DNA of 55,267 nucleotides, taken from the NCBI GenBank assembly GCA_017410425.1, contig JAFQQV010000024.1:1-55267 (forward strand), in the 5' to 3' direction. Both the position numbers and the translations under genes were made by a program. Shown in pieces: positions 1-8,024 of this stretch (its first letter is position 1; the number at the start of each line of letters is the position of its first letter). The notes beneath the pieces are model-generated. The model was given only the letters and a program-made list of their open reading frames with translations. It ran no database searches and was not told the origin of the DNA. The DNA comes from Oscillospiraceae bacterium. Its GTDB lineage: Bacteria; Bacillota; Clostridia; Oscillospirales; Oscillospiraceae.

Positions 1-606
1 CACCACCATCACCATGAGCATCACCATCATGAGCACGATGAGCACTGCTCTTGCGGCTGCCATGACCATGATCACGAGCATCATGAGCATGACGAGCACT
101 GCCATCACCACGAACACCAGGGTGACGAGGCCTGCCATGAGCACCATTACCACCATGAAGGTGAAGGCTGCCCTCACGACCATGAGCATGAGCATCATCA
201 TGAGCACCACCATGAACACGGTGAGGACTGCACTTGTGGCTGCCACGACCATGATCACGAACACCATCACCACGAGCATGGCCCCGACTGCACTTGCGGC
301 TGCCATGATCACCACCATCACCATGCCGACGAGGCTTTCCAGAGCTGGGGCATGGAGACTCCCAGGAAGTTTTCCGAGGCTGAGCTGACCGCCATTCTTG
401 AGAGCCTTGAGGATGAGGAGCGTTTTGGCGTGGTTCTCAGAGCCAAGGGCATTGTGGACTCCGGCGAGGGCCAGTGGATTTACTTTGACTATGTTCCCGG
501 CGAGATGAACCTCCGCCGCGGCGCTGCCGAGCTCACCGGCCGCTTCTGCGTCATCGGCGCAAAGCTCAATGAGCAGGCACTGAAGGAGCTGTTCAGGATT
601 GGCTAA
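1..606 (+). CDS. CobW/G3E-family GTPase, C-terminal part (5' end outside window), His-rich
   Basis: The reading frame is open from base 1 to the TAA at 604-606, so only the last 201 residues are present and the GTPase domain lies upstream. The first ~110 residues are almost all His, Asp, Glu and Cys, with three copies of a C-(S/T)-C-G-C-H-D-H unit separated by His/Glu runs. The last ~84 residues (from 352) look like the CobW C-terminal domain. Proteins of this kind (COG0523) are metal chaperones; a His/Cys-rich linker before the C-terminal domain is typical of members that bind zinc, nickel or cobalt. The metal is not known here. The next gene starts 8 bases before this one ends, so the two are translationally coupled. 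The low-complexity stretch contains tandem DNA repeats and may vary in length between strains. Confidence 0.85.
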   Translation, partial: HHHHHEHHHHEHDEHCSCGCHDHDHEHHEHDEHCHHHEHQGDEACHEHHYHHEGEGCPHDHEHEHHHEHHHEHGEDCTCGCHDHDHEHHHHEHGPDCTCGCHDHHHHHADEAFQSWGMETPRKFSEAELTAILESLEDEERFGVVLRAKGIVDSGEGQWIYFDYVPGEMNLRRGAAELTGRFCVIGAKLNEQALKELFRIG

Positions 607-1558
607 GACTATCAGATACACCCCCGTTTTCCTCTTCACCGGATTTCTGGAGGGCGGCAAAACCAAGTTCATCCAGGAAACCCTGGAGGATAAGCGCTTT
701 TGCAACAAGGAAAAGACTCTGCTCATCGTCTGCGAGGAAGGTGAGGAGGAGTATGCTCCCGATCAGTTTGCCACCGACAGCGTAAAGATCCGCGTTATTG
801 AGGATATAAGCGAGCTGACCGAGGAAAACCTGGCCCGCTTCCTGGCTGAGACCAAGGCAGAGCGTGTGCTTATCGAGTACAACGGTATGTGGCTGCTGGA
901 CAATCTCTACAACGCCATGCCCAAGCACTGGATGGTATACCAGGAGTTTATGTTTGTGGATTCCCGCACATTCATAAGCTACAACAACAATATGCGCCAG
1001 CTGGTTTACGACAAGCTCAAGAGTGCAGAGCTGTGCGTCTTCAACCGCTTTGACCATCAGAAGATGGACAAGATGGAGTATCACAAGATTGTGCGCGCTA
1101 TCTCCCGCAAGTGCGACATCGCTTACGAGGATGTTAACGGCAAGGTTGTCTACGACGACATTGAAGATCCTCTGCCCTTTGACGTCAACGCCCCCATAAT
1201 TGAGATCGGCGACGACGACTATGCCGAATGGTACCGCGACATGAGCGAGGAGCCCGCAAAGTACGAGGGTAAGACCGTGCGCTTCAAGTGCAAGAGCCTT
1301 GTGCGCAAAAAGCTGCCTGAAAAGACCTTTGTAGTGGGCCGCCATGTAATGAGCTGCTGTGCAGACGATATTCAGTTTGCAGCCCTTATCTGCAACTGGG
1401 ATGAAGCCGAAAAGGCCAAGGACGAGCAGTGGCTTATCCTCACGGCAAAGATCAATTTCCGCTTCAGCAAGGCTTATGGCAGAAAAGGCCCTGTGCTTAC
1501 TTATATTGAGCACGAGGAATGTGCCGTTCCTGAGCAGCCCGTGGCCACATTCTATTGA
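599..1558 (+). CDS. CobW-like GTPase with TIGR03943-like C-terminal domain
   Basis: 319 residues. It starts with TTG inside the end of the previous gene; an AAGGAG at 583-588 fits this start. A P-loop GFLEGGKT is at residues 15-22, as in CobW GTPases (usual form GFLxxGKT). The CxCC metal motif usual in CobW proteins is not visible. From about residue 195 the protein changes to a domain like the C-terminal part of TIGR03943 (YcgQ-type) proteins, with the hallmark VGRHVMSCCADD. In Firmicutes such proteins sit with metal-regulated permeases and CobW chaperones, so a role in zinc or related metal handling together with the upstream gene is likely but inferred. A strong terminator follows. The fusion of both domains in one chain is the notable point. 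Confidence 0.75.
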   Translation: MAKTIRYTPVFLFTGFLEGGKTKFIQETLEDKRFCNKEKTLLIVCEEGEEEYAPDQFATDSVKIRVIEDISELTEENLARFLAETKAERVLIEYNGMWLLDNLYNAMPKHWMVYQEFMFVDSRTFISYNNNMRQLVYDKLKSAELCVFNRFDHQKMDKMEYHKIVRAISRKCDIAYEDVNGKVVYDDIEDPLPFDVNAPIIEIGDDDYAEWYRDMSEEPAKYEGKTVRFKCKSLVRKKLPEKTFVVGRHVMSCCADDIQFAALICNWDEAEKAKDEQWLILTAKINFRFSKAYGRKGPVLTYIEHEECAVPEQPVATFY

Positions 1559-1582
1559 TTTATTGACAAATATCGTAAAAAT

Positions 1583-1610
1583 AGAGAGCTTTTCAAGCTC
1601 TCTCTTTTTT
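1583..1610 (+). terminator. rho-independent terminator of the CobW-like pair
   Basis: A perfect 9-bp stem (AGAGAGCTT / AAGCTCTCT) with a TTC loop is followed by CTTTTTT, 25 bases after the stop codon. Confidence 0.9.
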
Positions 1611-1710
1611 GTGGAGAAGGTATATTTTAATACTTTGTTTACTATGCGCAGCCTTTGTTTTGTGTTAAAATGTTTCTGTTTTTGAATCCAAATTATGAAA
1701 GTGCAGTCCA

Positions 1711-3045
1711 ATGAGCAAAAAAAAGAACATCCAAAAAAATAATGAAAGAAAAGGCCGCCAGCCCTGGCCCTGGAAGGGCCGGGACATCCGCTGGGAAAAG
1801 CTGGACAACACAGCTCATCTCTTCCCCGTAATTGCCGGGGAGGAAATGACCAGTGTATACCGTATCAGCATCACACTCAGCGAGGAGATTGACCCGGAGC
1901 TTCTACAGCAGGCGCTGGACACTGTGCTGCCCCGTTTTCAGGGCTTTGACCTGAGACTCAGAAGCGGCTTTTTCTGGAACTATTTTGAAGAAAACGGCAA
2001 GCGCGCCCCCAGAGTTCAGCTGGAGGCTCGCTTTCCCTGCCGTTATATACGCCCCAACCGCAACAACAATTATCTCTTCCGCGTCAGCTATTACCGCTGC
2101 CGCATCAATCTGGAAGTTTTCCATGTACTGACCGACGGCATGGGCGGCGTAAACTTCATCCGCGAGCTCTGTTATCAGTACCTGCGTCTGAAGCATCCCG
2201 AGCTTCACGCCCAAAAAGGCGATGCTCTTTCAGCAGATACTTCCCTCAACAGAGAGGACAGCTTCATCAAAAACTACCGCCAGAAGGCGAAAAGAGGCTA
2301 TCACAGCCAGAAGGCCTATCTGCTCAAGGGTGAACGCCTGCCCGACGGTGAACTGGGCGTAATGCACGGCTACACCGAGCTCGATGCGCTCAAAGCCCTG
2401 TGCAGAGAAAAAGGCCTCACCATCAACGAGTATCTGGTGGCCTGCTTTGTCTGGAGCGTTTATACGGAATGCCTCAACTCCTCCCCCTGCGCAAAGCCTA
2501 TCCGCGTAGCAGTACCGGTAAATCTGCGGCCTTACTTCAATTCCATCACCAGCAAAAACTTCTTCGTGCCAGTTTCCGTGGAATTCAAGCCCAGTAGAGA
2601 GGGACAGAGTTTTGAAGAGATCTGCGCCGCCGTTCAGCAGAGTCTGAAAAGCCAGCTGAACCGGGAGCATCTTGAAAAGCTGATGAGTTACAATGTTGCA
2701 AGCCAGAAAAAGCTCTGGGCAAGGTTCGCGCCCCTGCCGCTCAAAGGCATTATCATGCGTCAGGTATACAAGGTCTCCGCCCTTGCCAACACCAGCACAC
2801 TGACCAATATCGGTGTCATAGCATTTGAAGATGAGTACAAGCCTTATATCAAGGCCTTCCACGCCTTTCTGCCCACCTCCAAGGGTCAGCCTGTGCGCAG
2901 CACGGTCTGCTCCTACGATGGCCGTCTGATCTTCACTTTCAGTTATAATATAAAGGATACATCCGTACAGAGAGGCTTCTTCCGGCGCCTTAGCCAGGAC
3001 GGTCTCAATGTGGAGTTGGAAAGCAATGGGGTGAGCTATGAGTAA
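1711..3045 (+). CDS. HxxxDG acyltransferase-like protein (condensation/alcohol acetyltransferase superfamily)
   Basis: 444 residues. The motif HVLTDG at residues 138-143 matches the HxxxDG catalytic motif of the chloramphenicol acetyltransferase / NRPS-condensation / alcohol-acetyltransferase superfamily, and the length fits a two-lobe member. The N-terminus is strongly basic and has no signal peptide, so the protein is probably cytosolic. The last bases overlap the next gene (zinc-ribbon membrane protein) by 8 bases, which suggests the two products work together. The substrate cannot be read from sequence; transfer of an acyl group to an alcohol or amine, perhaps of a lipid, is the family expectation. 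The ribosome site before the ATG is weak. No clear promoter was seen in the 100 bases upstream. Confidence 0.7.
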   Translation: MSKKKNIQKNNERKGRQPWPWKGRDIRWEKLDNTAHLFPVIAGEEMTSVYRISITLSEEIDPELLQQALDTVLPRFQGFDLRLRSGFFWNYFEENGKRAPRVQLEARFPCRYIRPNRNNNYLFRVSYYRCRINLEVFHVLTDGMGGVNFIRELCYQYLRLKHPELHAQKGDALSADTSLNREDSFIKNYRQKAKRGYHSQKAYLLKGERLPDGELGVMHGYTELDALKALCREKGLTINEYLVACFVWSVYTECLNSSPCAKPIRVAVPVNLRPYFNSITSKNFFVPVSVEFKPSREGQSFEEICAAVQQSLKSQLNREHLEKLMSYNVASQKKLWARFAPLPLKGIIMRQVYKVSALANTSTLTNIGVIAFEDEYKPYIKAFHAFLPTSKGQPVRSTVCSYDGRLIFTFSYNIKDTSVQRGFFRRLSQDGLNVELESNGVSYE

Positions 3046-3700
3046 ATGCCGCAACTGCCGGATTGAAATTCTGGACAATACAGACCGCTGCCCACTGTGC
3101 CATGGTGTTCTTGAAAAGAGCGCCGTGCCGGAGAGCATGTACCCCGACCTGCGCAGTCCTGCCAGAAAGCTGGCCCTTGCCTGCCGCATCTATCTGTTCT
3201 GCGCCATCGTGCTGGAGAGTCTGCTGGTGCTTATAAACCTTGTGCTTGAGCACCAATTTCTGTGGTGCGTCATACCCGGTCTGGGCCTGCTCTATGTCTT
3301 TCTGTTGCTGTACTACGCCGTTCTTGGTCAGAGCGGCTATCAGGCCAAGGCATTTGTGCTTACCTTGATGGCAGTGCTTATGGCTGTGGCAGCAGATTTT
3401 TCCACCGGATACCGGGGCTGGTCTGTGGATTATGTGCTGCCTCTCGGCATAATCTTCATTGATGTTTCTGTCTTTGTGCTGATGCTTGTAAACCGCCGCA
3501 ACTGGCAGAGCTACCTTATATGGGTGCTGTTCATGATTCTGTGCAGCCTTATCCCCGCGGGGCTCTATCTCAAGGGTCTTGAGCACAATGCCTGCTTTGC
3601 CTTCCTGCCTCTCAGCCTCTCGGTCTATCTGTTTCTGGGCTGTATGATAATCGGCGGTCGCAGAGCGCGACTGGAGCTTAAAAGAAGATTTCACTTTTAA
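3038..3700 (+). CDS. zinc-ribbon membrane protein (DUF6320-like)
   Basis: 220 residues. The N-terminus has a zinc-ribbon pattern CxxC-x10-CxxC at residues 4, 7, 18 and 21. After about residue 43 come five or six hydrophobic segments, and the protein ends with a basic tail. It starts within the last codons of the acyltransferase-like gene (8-base overlap). The arrangement resembles DUF6320 proteins, which I recall next to HxxxDG acyltransferase-like genes in Clostridia; the family name is from memory and not checked. Function is unknown. A plausible view is a membrane partner or substrate carrier for the upstream enzyme. Confidence 0.65.
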   Translation: MSKCRNCRIEILDNTDRCPLCHGVLEKSAVPESMYPDLRSPARKLALACRIYLFCAIVLESLLVLINLVLEHQFLWCVIPGLGLLYVFLLLYYAVLGQSGYQAKAFVLTLMAVLMAVAADFSTGYRGWSVDYVLPLGIIFIDVSVFVLMLVNRRNWQSYLIWVLFMILCSLIPAGLYLKGLEHNACFAFLPLSLSVYLFLGCMIIGGRRARLELKRRFHF

Positions 3701-3706
3701 AAATTT

Positions 3707-3836
3707 AAGCCTCCCTCTGATGAGGGAGGTGGATTTTTGCAAAGCAAAAAGACGGAGGGAGAGAACCTTGCCTATGTTCTACTACCCCTCCGTCTCTCGC
3801 TTCGCTCGAGCCACCTCCCCTGACAAGGGGAGGCTT
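3707..3836. repeat. palindromic intergenic repeat, copy 1 (130 bp)
   Basis: The ends are imperfect inverted repeats of about 26 bp (AAGCCTCCC...GGGAGG against CCTCCCC...GGGGAGGCTT). A nested pair GACGGAGGG / CCCTCCGTC lies inside. The whole sequence can fold into a branched hairpin. It fills the gap between two convergent genes (zinc-ribbon protein and sdaAA) and may end transcription from both sides. Related copies are at 5471-5555, 9328-9428, 36055-36103 and 38571-38698. Confidence 0.85.
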
Positions 3837-3854
3837 CTTTAATGTACCGGTTTT

Positions 3855-4727
3855 TTATTTTCCGAAGTATTCTTCTCTGAACTTAATGCCTGTGGGGCTG
3901 GCAGCAACACCGCCGTTACCTGTCTCTCTGAGGCTTGCAGGCATGGTCTCCCCCACCGCAGCCATAGCGTCAATGACCTCATCCGCCGGGATTCGGGAGC
4001 TGATGCCGGCCATTGCCATGTCAGAGGCAGCCAGAGCATTGACAGCACCTGCTGCATTCCGCTTGACACAGGGCACCTCAACCAGACCCGCCACAGGATC
4101 ACAGACAAGGCCCAGCATATTTTTAAGTGCGATGGCGCAGGCATGGGCCATCTGCTGTTCGTCACCGCCATGGAGATACACAAGGCTTGCAGCCGCCATA
4201 GCAGAAGCAGAGCCAACCTCAGCCTGGCAGCCTGCCTCAGCGCCGGCAATGGAGGCCCGCTCGGCAATCACGGTGCCAAAGCCGGCAGAGACATACATGG
4301 CGCGGATAATCTCATCATCGGAGGTATCAAACTTTTTTGCATAGCTTAAAAGTGTAGCCGGCAGCACACCGCAGGCTCCGGCAGTGGGAGCTGCGAGAAT
4401 ACGGTGCATGCAGGCATTGCACTCACCCATACGCAGGGCGGCGGAAATTACCTCGCCCATAAAGTCGCCGCTGATGCTCTTGCCGCTGCGGGCGTAGTTT
4501 AACATTCTCCCGCCGTCACCACCCACAAGGCCGCTGCGGGAGCGCAGAGCGGGGTTATAGCCGGCATCTGCATCCTTCATAGCCTGCAGGCGCATGGCCA
4601 TCATCTCCCAGGATTTTTCGGTGCTGATACCGGCCTCTTCAGCAGAAGATACCATAATATACTCCCACAGAGGAAGGCCCGCTTCCTGTGCCCCGGATAT
4701 CATTTCCTTAACCGATAAAAAAGACAT
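3855..4727 (-). CDS. sdaAA: L-serine dehydratase, iron-sulfur-dependent, alpha subunit
   Basis: 290 residues, full length for the family. It deaminates L-serine to pyruvate and ammonia using a 4Fe-4S cluster. Cys167, Cys209 and Cys220 have the same spacing (42 and 11) as the cluster ligands known in the fused Legionella enzyme. The TAGACG and AGCQAEVGSA segments are conserved. The ATG has a good ribosome site (GAGGTG) and lies 13 bases after the stop of the beta subunit, so the pair forms an operon. This oxygen-sensitive enzyme type is common in anaerobes. Palindromic repeat copy 1 follows and may be the terminator. Confidence 0.95.
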   Translation of the reverse strand: MSFLSVKEMISGAQEAGLPLWEYIMVSSAEEAGISTEKSWEMMAMRLQAMKDADAGYNPALRSRSGLVGGDGGRMLNYARSGKSISGDFMGEVISAALRMGECNACMHRILAAPTAGACGVLPATLLSYAKKFDTSDDEIIRAMYVSAGFGTVIAERASIAGAEAGCQAEVGSASAMAAASLVYLHGGDEQQMAHACAIALKNMLGLVCDPVAGLVEVPCVKRNAAGAVNALAASDMAMAGISSRIPADEVIDAMAAVGETMPASLRETGNGGVAASPTGIKFREEYFGK

Positions 4728-4740
4728 TGACTTTCACCTC

Positions 4741-5400
4741 TCAATCCGGATCAACAAAGGCCACGCTCAGAATCTCCGGGCTGTCCGCAATATGCTGCAG
4801 TGTCTCGGGGGATACAATGCTGTCGCACTCAATGACCATTATGGCGCGGCCCCCTCTTGAGCTGCGGTTTACATTGAAGGTGGCGATGTTTATCTTCTCC
4901 CTGGACAGCACCTCAGAAACCTTGGCGATACTGCCGGGCTTGTCGTTGTTGCTGATTATCAGGGTGGGCTTGTCCGCCGTAAAGTGCATAGGCATACCAG
5001 CAAGCTCCCGCACCTCGATACGTCCGCCGCCCACAGAGGCGGCGCTTATTTCCAGCTCACGTCCATCGTCAGCGATAAGCTTTATTTTTGCTGTGTTGGG
5101 GTGGGCTCCCCGCAGCTCCCGGCTTTCAAAGCTAAAATCCAGGCCCCGCTCCTGCGCAATCTCAAAGCTGTCTGGAATGCGGCTGTCATCCGGGTGCATG
5201 CCCAGAAGACCGGCCACCAGAGCCCTGTCAGTACCGTGGCCCCGGCCGGTGGCGGCAAAGGAACCGTGGAGGATAATCTCCGCCTTTTTAGGCTCTTCAC
5301 GAAAAATCTTCCTGGCCACATAGCCGATACGCACGGCACCAGCCGTGTGTGAACTGGACGGGCCGACCATTATAGGTCCGATAAGATCAAATATATCCAA
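4741..5400 (-). CDS. sdaAB: L-serine dehydratase, iron-sulfur-dependent, beta subunit
   Basis: 219 residues. I place the start at the TTG at 5398-5400 because the product then begins MDIFDLIGP, which matches the family N-terminus, and AAGGGGG lies just upstream. A longer in-frame reading to 5556 would run through the promoter and a repeat. The chain has the family segment MVGPSSSHTAG near residues 11-21 and a C-terminal ACT domain (about residues 147-219), a small-molecule-binding module probably involved in serine sensing or assembly. It lies directly before sdaAA. Confidence 0.93.
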   Translation of the reverse strand: MDIFDLIGPIMVGPSSSHTAGAVRIGYVARKIFREEPKKAEIILHGSFAATGRGHGTDRALVAGLLGMHPDDSRIPDSFEIAQERGLDFSFESRELRGAHPNTAKIKLIADDGRELEISAASVGGGRIEVRELAGMPMHFTADKPTLIISNNDKPGSIAKVSEVLSREKINIATFNVNRSSRGGRAIMVIECDSIVSPETLQHIADSPEILSVAFVDPD

Positions 5401-5437
5401 GACGCAGCCCCCTTTTGTATCATAAGTATTTGAGATA

Positions 5438-5466
5438 ATTGTACCAAGATACAGCGCTCTTTGCAA
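5438..5466 (-). promoter_or_regulatory. sigma-A-type promoter of sdaAB-sdaAA
   Basis: On the minus strand TTGCAA (5461-5466) and TACAAT (5438-5443) are separated by exactly 17 bases. The transcript would start about 30 bases before the TTG start of sdaAB. Confidence 0.6.
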
Positions 5467-5470
5467 TGGT

Positions 5471-5555
5471 AAACCCTCTCCGTCAGGGCAAAGCCCTGAC
5501 ACCTCTCCCAAAGGGAGAGGCAAGGCCCCTGGCTCCCCCTCTGGGGGAGCTGGCA
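5471..5555. repeat. palindromic intergenic repeat, copy 2
   Basis: It contains three hairpins in a row: GTCAGGGC / GCCCTGAC, CCTCTCCC / GGGAGAGG, and GCTCCCCC / GGGGGAGC. The CTCTCCGTC...GACACCTCTCCC core is shared with the copies at 36055 and 38571. It lies between sigE (ends 5565) and the sdaAB promoter, so it may also act as terminator of spoIIGA-sigE. Confidence 0.8.
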
Positions 5556-5564
5556 AGCGAACGC

Positions 5565-6287
5565 TTATACTTGCAGGAGCCTTGTCATTTCCCTTCTCAG
5601 TCTCTGGATTATTCTTTTCTCCAGGCGGCTTATGTAGCTTTGGGATATGCCCAGCATATCGGCCACCTCCTTCTGGGTATAGTCCTTGCCGCCCAGAAGG
5701 CCGAAGCGCAGCTGGATAATCTCCTTCTCCCGCCCCTCAAGGCTGTCCACCGCGCAGCGAAGCATACTTTTTTCCGCATCATCTTCAAGAGGGCGGCAGA
5801 CCTCGTCCACATCAGTGCCCAGAATGTCGGAGAGCAGCAGCTCATTGCCGTCCCAGTCGGTGTTCAGCGGCTCATCAAAGCTCAGCTCCGTGCGCTGGGA
5901 GCCCACCTTGCGCAGATACATAAGTATCTCATTTTCTATGCAGCGGCTGGCATAGGTGGCAAGCTTGATGTTCTTGGAGGATTTGAATGTGTTAACCGCC
6001 TTGATAAGGCCAATGGTGCCGATGGAAATCAAATCCTCAATATTAATGCCGGTGTTTTCAAAGCGCTTGGAGATATATACCACCAGGCGCAGATTGTGTT
6101 CAATAAGCAGTTTTCTTGCCGCCTCGTCCCCCTCGTCAAGGGCTGCGATGGCTTTTTCCTCGGCCTCTCTTTCCAGCGGCGGCGGCAGAGTGTCGCTGCC
6201 GCCGATGTAAAAAACCGGGGGCGGCTGTATTCCCAGAATTGAGAGTATGCGTTCCTGAATGAAGATGATCTGGGGTTTTGTGAGCAT
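5565..6287 (-). CDS. sigE: sporulation sigma factor SigE (mother-cell, early)
   Basis: 240 residues. The N-terminal ~38 residues before the sigma-70 core (MLTKPQIIF...[10 protein letters not shown]) are like the SigE pro-sequence that SpoIIGA removes. Region 2 ([16 protein letters not shown]... and the -10 contact helix) and region 4 with a C-terminal helix-turn-helix ([12 protein letters not shown]) are clear. The ATG has AAAGGAG upstream and lies 18 bases after the spoIIGA stop, the usual spoIIG arrangement. SigE directs the early mother-cell programme. sigG, often next downstream in other Firmicutes, is not here; a repeat and sdaAB follow instead. Confidence 0.95.
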   Translation of the reverse strand: MLTKPQIIFIQERILSILGIQPPPVFYIGGSDTLPPPLEREAEEKAIAALDEGDEAARKLLIEHNLRLVVYISKRFENTGINIEDLISIGTIGLIKAVNTFKSSKNIKLATYASRCIENEILMYLRKVGSQRTELSFDEPLNTDWDGNELLLSDILGTDVDEVCRPLEDDAEKSMLRCAVDSLEGREKEIIQLRFGLLGGKDYTQKEVADMLGISQSYISRLEKRIIQRLRREMTRLLQV

Positions 6288-6305
6288 GCATTTCTCCTTT
6301 CAAAA

Positions 6306-7115
6306 TCATGGAATTATAGCATCAAAGCCGTCGGCTGAAGCGGCGGCGGATATACCGGCTATGAGGCCCTGACTCGGCCTTCCGTTTATACGCACTTCGT
6401 CTGGTCTGAACACCGGCAGCAAACCCTCGCCGCCTATATTGGCATATGGCAGAAGGCGCAGCTTTGCGGGAAAGCCCGGGCTTTTTGCGCTTTGCTCCAC
6501 AAGCTCCACCGCGTTTTTTATCTCCAGCACTTCCCTGTGCTCGGGGAAAAGAGACTGCAGAGCCCGGGGCGAAATTATCATCACTGCCGCACCGCTCACA
6601 GGATCGGTAAGGCAGTTGCCGGTATCAACAAGGGCCCGGAAAACAGCCGTCCGCTCATTGAGCTTAAGCTCCACCTGCGCCATCTCCCGCCCGGCTTTTT
6701 TAAGCTTTGTCCGGGAGATGAAAGCCAAAACAGCGTAGCACAGGGCAAAGCTTGCAAACAGCAGCCTTATATCAAGCCCGGGAGCATTGCCTGCGTGCAG
6801 GGTCAGCGCCCAGATCACCCCGCCGAAGGTGGCGGACAGGGCAAGGAAAACCGCCACGCAGCGCAGCAGTCGCTCCTCCCCGCCAAAGGCAATAAGGCCC
6901 ATAAGCCCGGCGCAGACCAGCTCCATCACCGGCAGGGCAAGAAAGCTCAGGCCCGGCAAAAAGACGCACACAGAGTAGACCGCGCCAAAAAGCGCCGCAA
7001 CAAGGTACCTCAGTCGTTTAAGATACAGGCCACAGAAACGCCCCGTTATCAGGCAGAGCAGATAGTCTGTAAACAGGCTGAGGAAAAAAAGTGAATCTAT
7101 GTAAATGTAGTTCAT
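6306..7115 (-). CDS. spoIIGA: sigma-E processing aspartyl peptidase SpoIIGA
   Basis: 269 residues, somewhat shorter than the Bacillus protein (about 309). The N-terminal half has five hydrophobic segments for the septal membrane. The C-terminal half carries the aspartyl protease motif DTGN at residues 164-167, with Asp164 the likely catalytic residue. The start aligns with other SpoIIGA N-termini (MxxIYID). There is no Shine-Dalgarno site before this ATG, and a TATAAT ends only 6 bases upstream, so the mRNA may be leaderless. It is co-transcribed with sigE, whose pro-form it cleaves. Confidence 0.93.
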   Translation of the reverse strand: MNYIYIDSLFFLSLFTDYLLCLITGRFCGLYLKRLRYLVAALFGAVYSVCVFLPGLSFLALPVMELVCAGLMGLIAFGGEERLLRCVAVFLALSATFGGVIWALTLHAGNAPGLDIRLLFASFALCYAVLAFISRTKLKKAGREMAQVELKLNERTAVFRALVDTGNCLTDPVSGAAVMIISPRALQSLFPEHREVLEIKNAVELVEQSAKSPGFPAKLRLLPYANIGGEGLLPVFRPDEVRINGRPSQGLIAGISAAASADGFDAIIP

Positions 7116-7121
7116 GGGAAA

Positions 7122-7154
7122 ATTATATGCTTAGGCCCGGGCAAAATTTGTCAT
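7122..7154 (-). promoter_or_regulatory. candidate Spo0A-activated spoIIG promoter
   Basis: On the minus strand TATAAT (7122-7127) is separated by 21 bases from ATGACA (7149-7154). Over-long spacing is the hallmark of the Bacillus spoIIG promoter. A TGACAAA box (7147-7153), one base from the Spo0A consensus TGNCGAA, overlaps the -35. A weaker TGACAAT lies at 7179-7185. The predicted start base is the A of the spoIIGA ATG. Confidence 0.5.
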
Positions 7155-7179
7155 TTAGTCAGGCCGAATCAATTTGGAA

Positions 7180-7208
7180 TTGTCAAAACAGATATGCTGT
7201 GGTAAAAT
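7180..7208 (+). promoter_or_regulatory. sigma-A-type promoter of the pyrH operon
   Basis: TTGTCA (7180-7185) and TAAAAT (7203-7208) are 17 bases apart, giving a leader of about 60 bases before pyrH. It is divergent from the spoIIG promoter and overlaps the second possible Spo0A box. Confidence 0.55.
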
Positions 7209-7274
7209 CACTAAGATATAATTAATATCAGAAAATATGTCTATAAGTAATATATACGCATAAGGAGAGTTTTT

Positions 7275-7985
7275 ATGGCTTGCAAGTATAAGAGAGTCCT
7301 TATCAAGATCAGCGGCGAAGCTCTCGCCGGCGAGAAGAAGACCGGTTTTGACTTCGACTTTATTTCCGATGTCTGTGAAGTGCTCAAGGCTAATTCTGAC
7401 AAAGGCATTGAGATCGGCATCGTCATCGGCGGCGGCAACTTCTGGCGCGGTGTGAAGGACGGCGCCGGCAAGGTTGAGCGCGTCAGCGCTGACCGCATGG
7501 GCATGCTTGCCACCGTTATGAACTGCGTTGCTGTCTGCGATGTTCTCAAGCAGATGGGTGCCAAGGCCAAGGTTATGACCGCCCTTGAAGTTCACGGTGT
7601 GGGTGAGCGCTACGACACTCAGAAAGCCATTGAATATATGCAGCAGGGCTACATAGTCCTCTTCGCCGGCGGCAGCGGCTGCCCCTTCTTCTCCACTGAC
7701 ACCGCCGCAGCACTGAGAGCTGCCGAGATCCACGCCGATGCAATCCTGCTGGCAAAGAATATCGACGGCGTTTACTCTGATGACCCCCGCACCAATCCTG
7801 AGGCTGTTAAGTTCGACCATATCGACTATGAGGAAGTTCTGGCCCGCAAGCTTGCCGTCATGGACACCACCGCCACCAGCCTTGCCATGGATAACTCCCT
7901 GCCCGTTATCGTCTTCGCGCTGGCTCAGCCCGAAAACATCAGCCGCGTAATCGAAGGCGAAGAAATCGGCACCACTGTAAGCTAA
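7275..7985 (+). CDS. pyrH: UMP kinase
   Basis: 236 residues, full length. It phosphorylates UMP to UDP. The amino-acid-kinase fold shows KISGEAL near residues 11-17, the glycine-rich GGGNFWRG near 56-63 and the FAGGSGCPFFSTDTAA stretch that binds nucleotide. TAAGGAGAG precedes the ATG. It is first in the run pyrH-frr-uppS-dxr-rseP-ispG-polC. Confidence 0.97.
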   Translation: MACKYKRVLIKISGEALAGEKKTGFDFDFISDVCEVLKANSDKGIEIGIVIGGGNFWRGVKDGAGKVERVSADRMGMLATVMNCVAVCDVLKQMGAKAKVMTALEVHGVGERYDTQKAIEYMQQGYIVLFAGGSGCPFFSTDTAAALRAAEIHADAILLAKNIDGVYSDDPRTNPEAVKFDHIDYEEVLARKLAVMDTTATSLAMDNSLPVIVFALAQPENISRVIEGEEIGTTVS

Positions 7986-8024
7986 AAATTTTTACCATAG
8001 ATCATATATAACGGAGGTACTACA

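Noticed and set aside
14..388. Met/Thr-rich plus-strand frame in the first 400 bases
   Set aside because: It is the out-of-frame reading of the His-rich repeats of the CobW gene, which is open from base 1 and continues into a recognisable C-terminal domain.
5401..5556. In-frame upstream extension of sdaAB
   Set aside because: It crosses a good promoter and repeat copy 2, and its sequence is unlike any SdaAB N-terminus.
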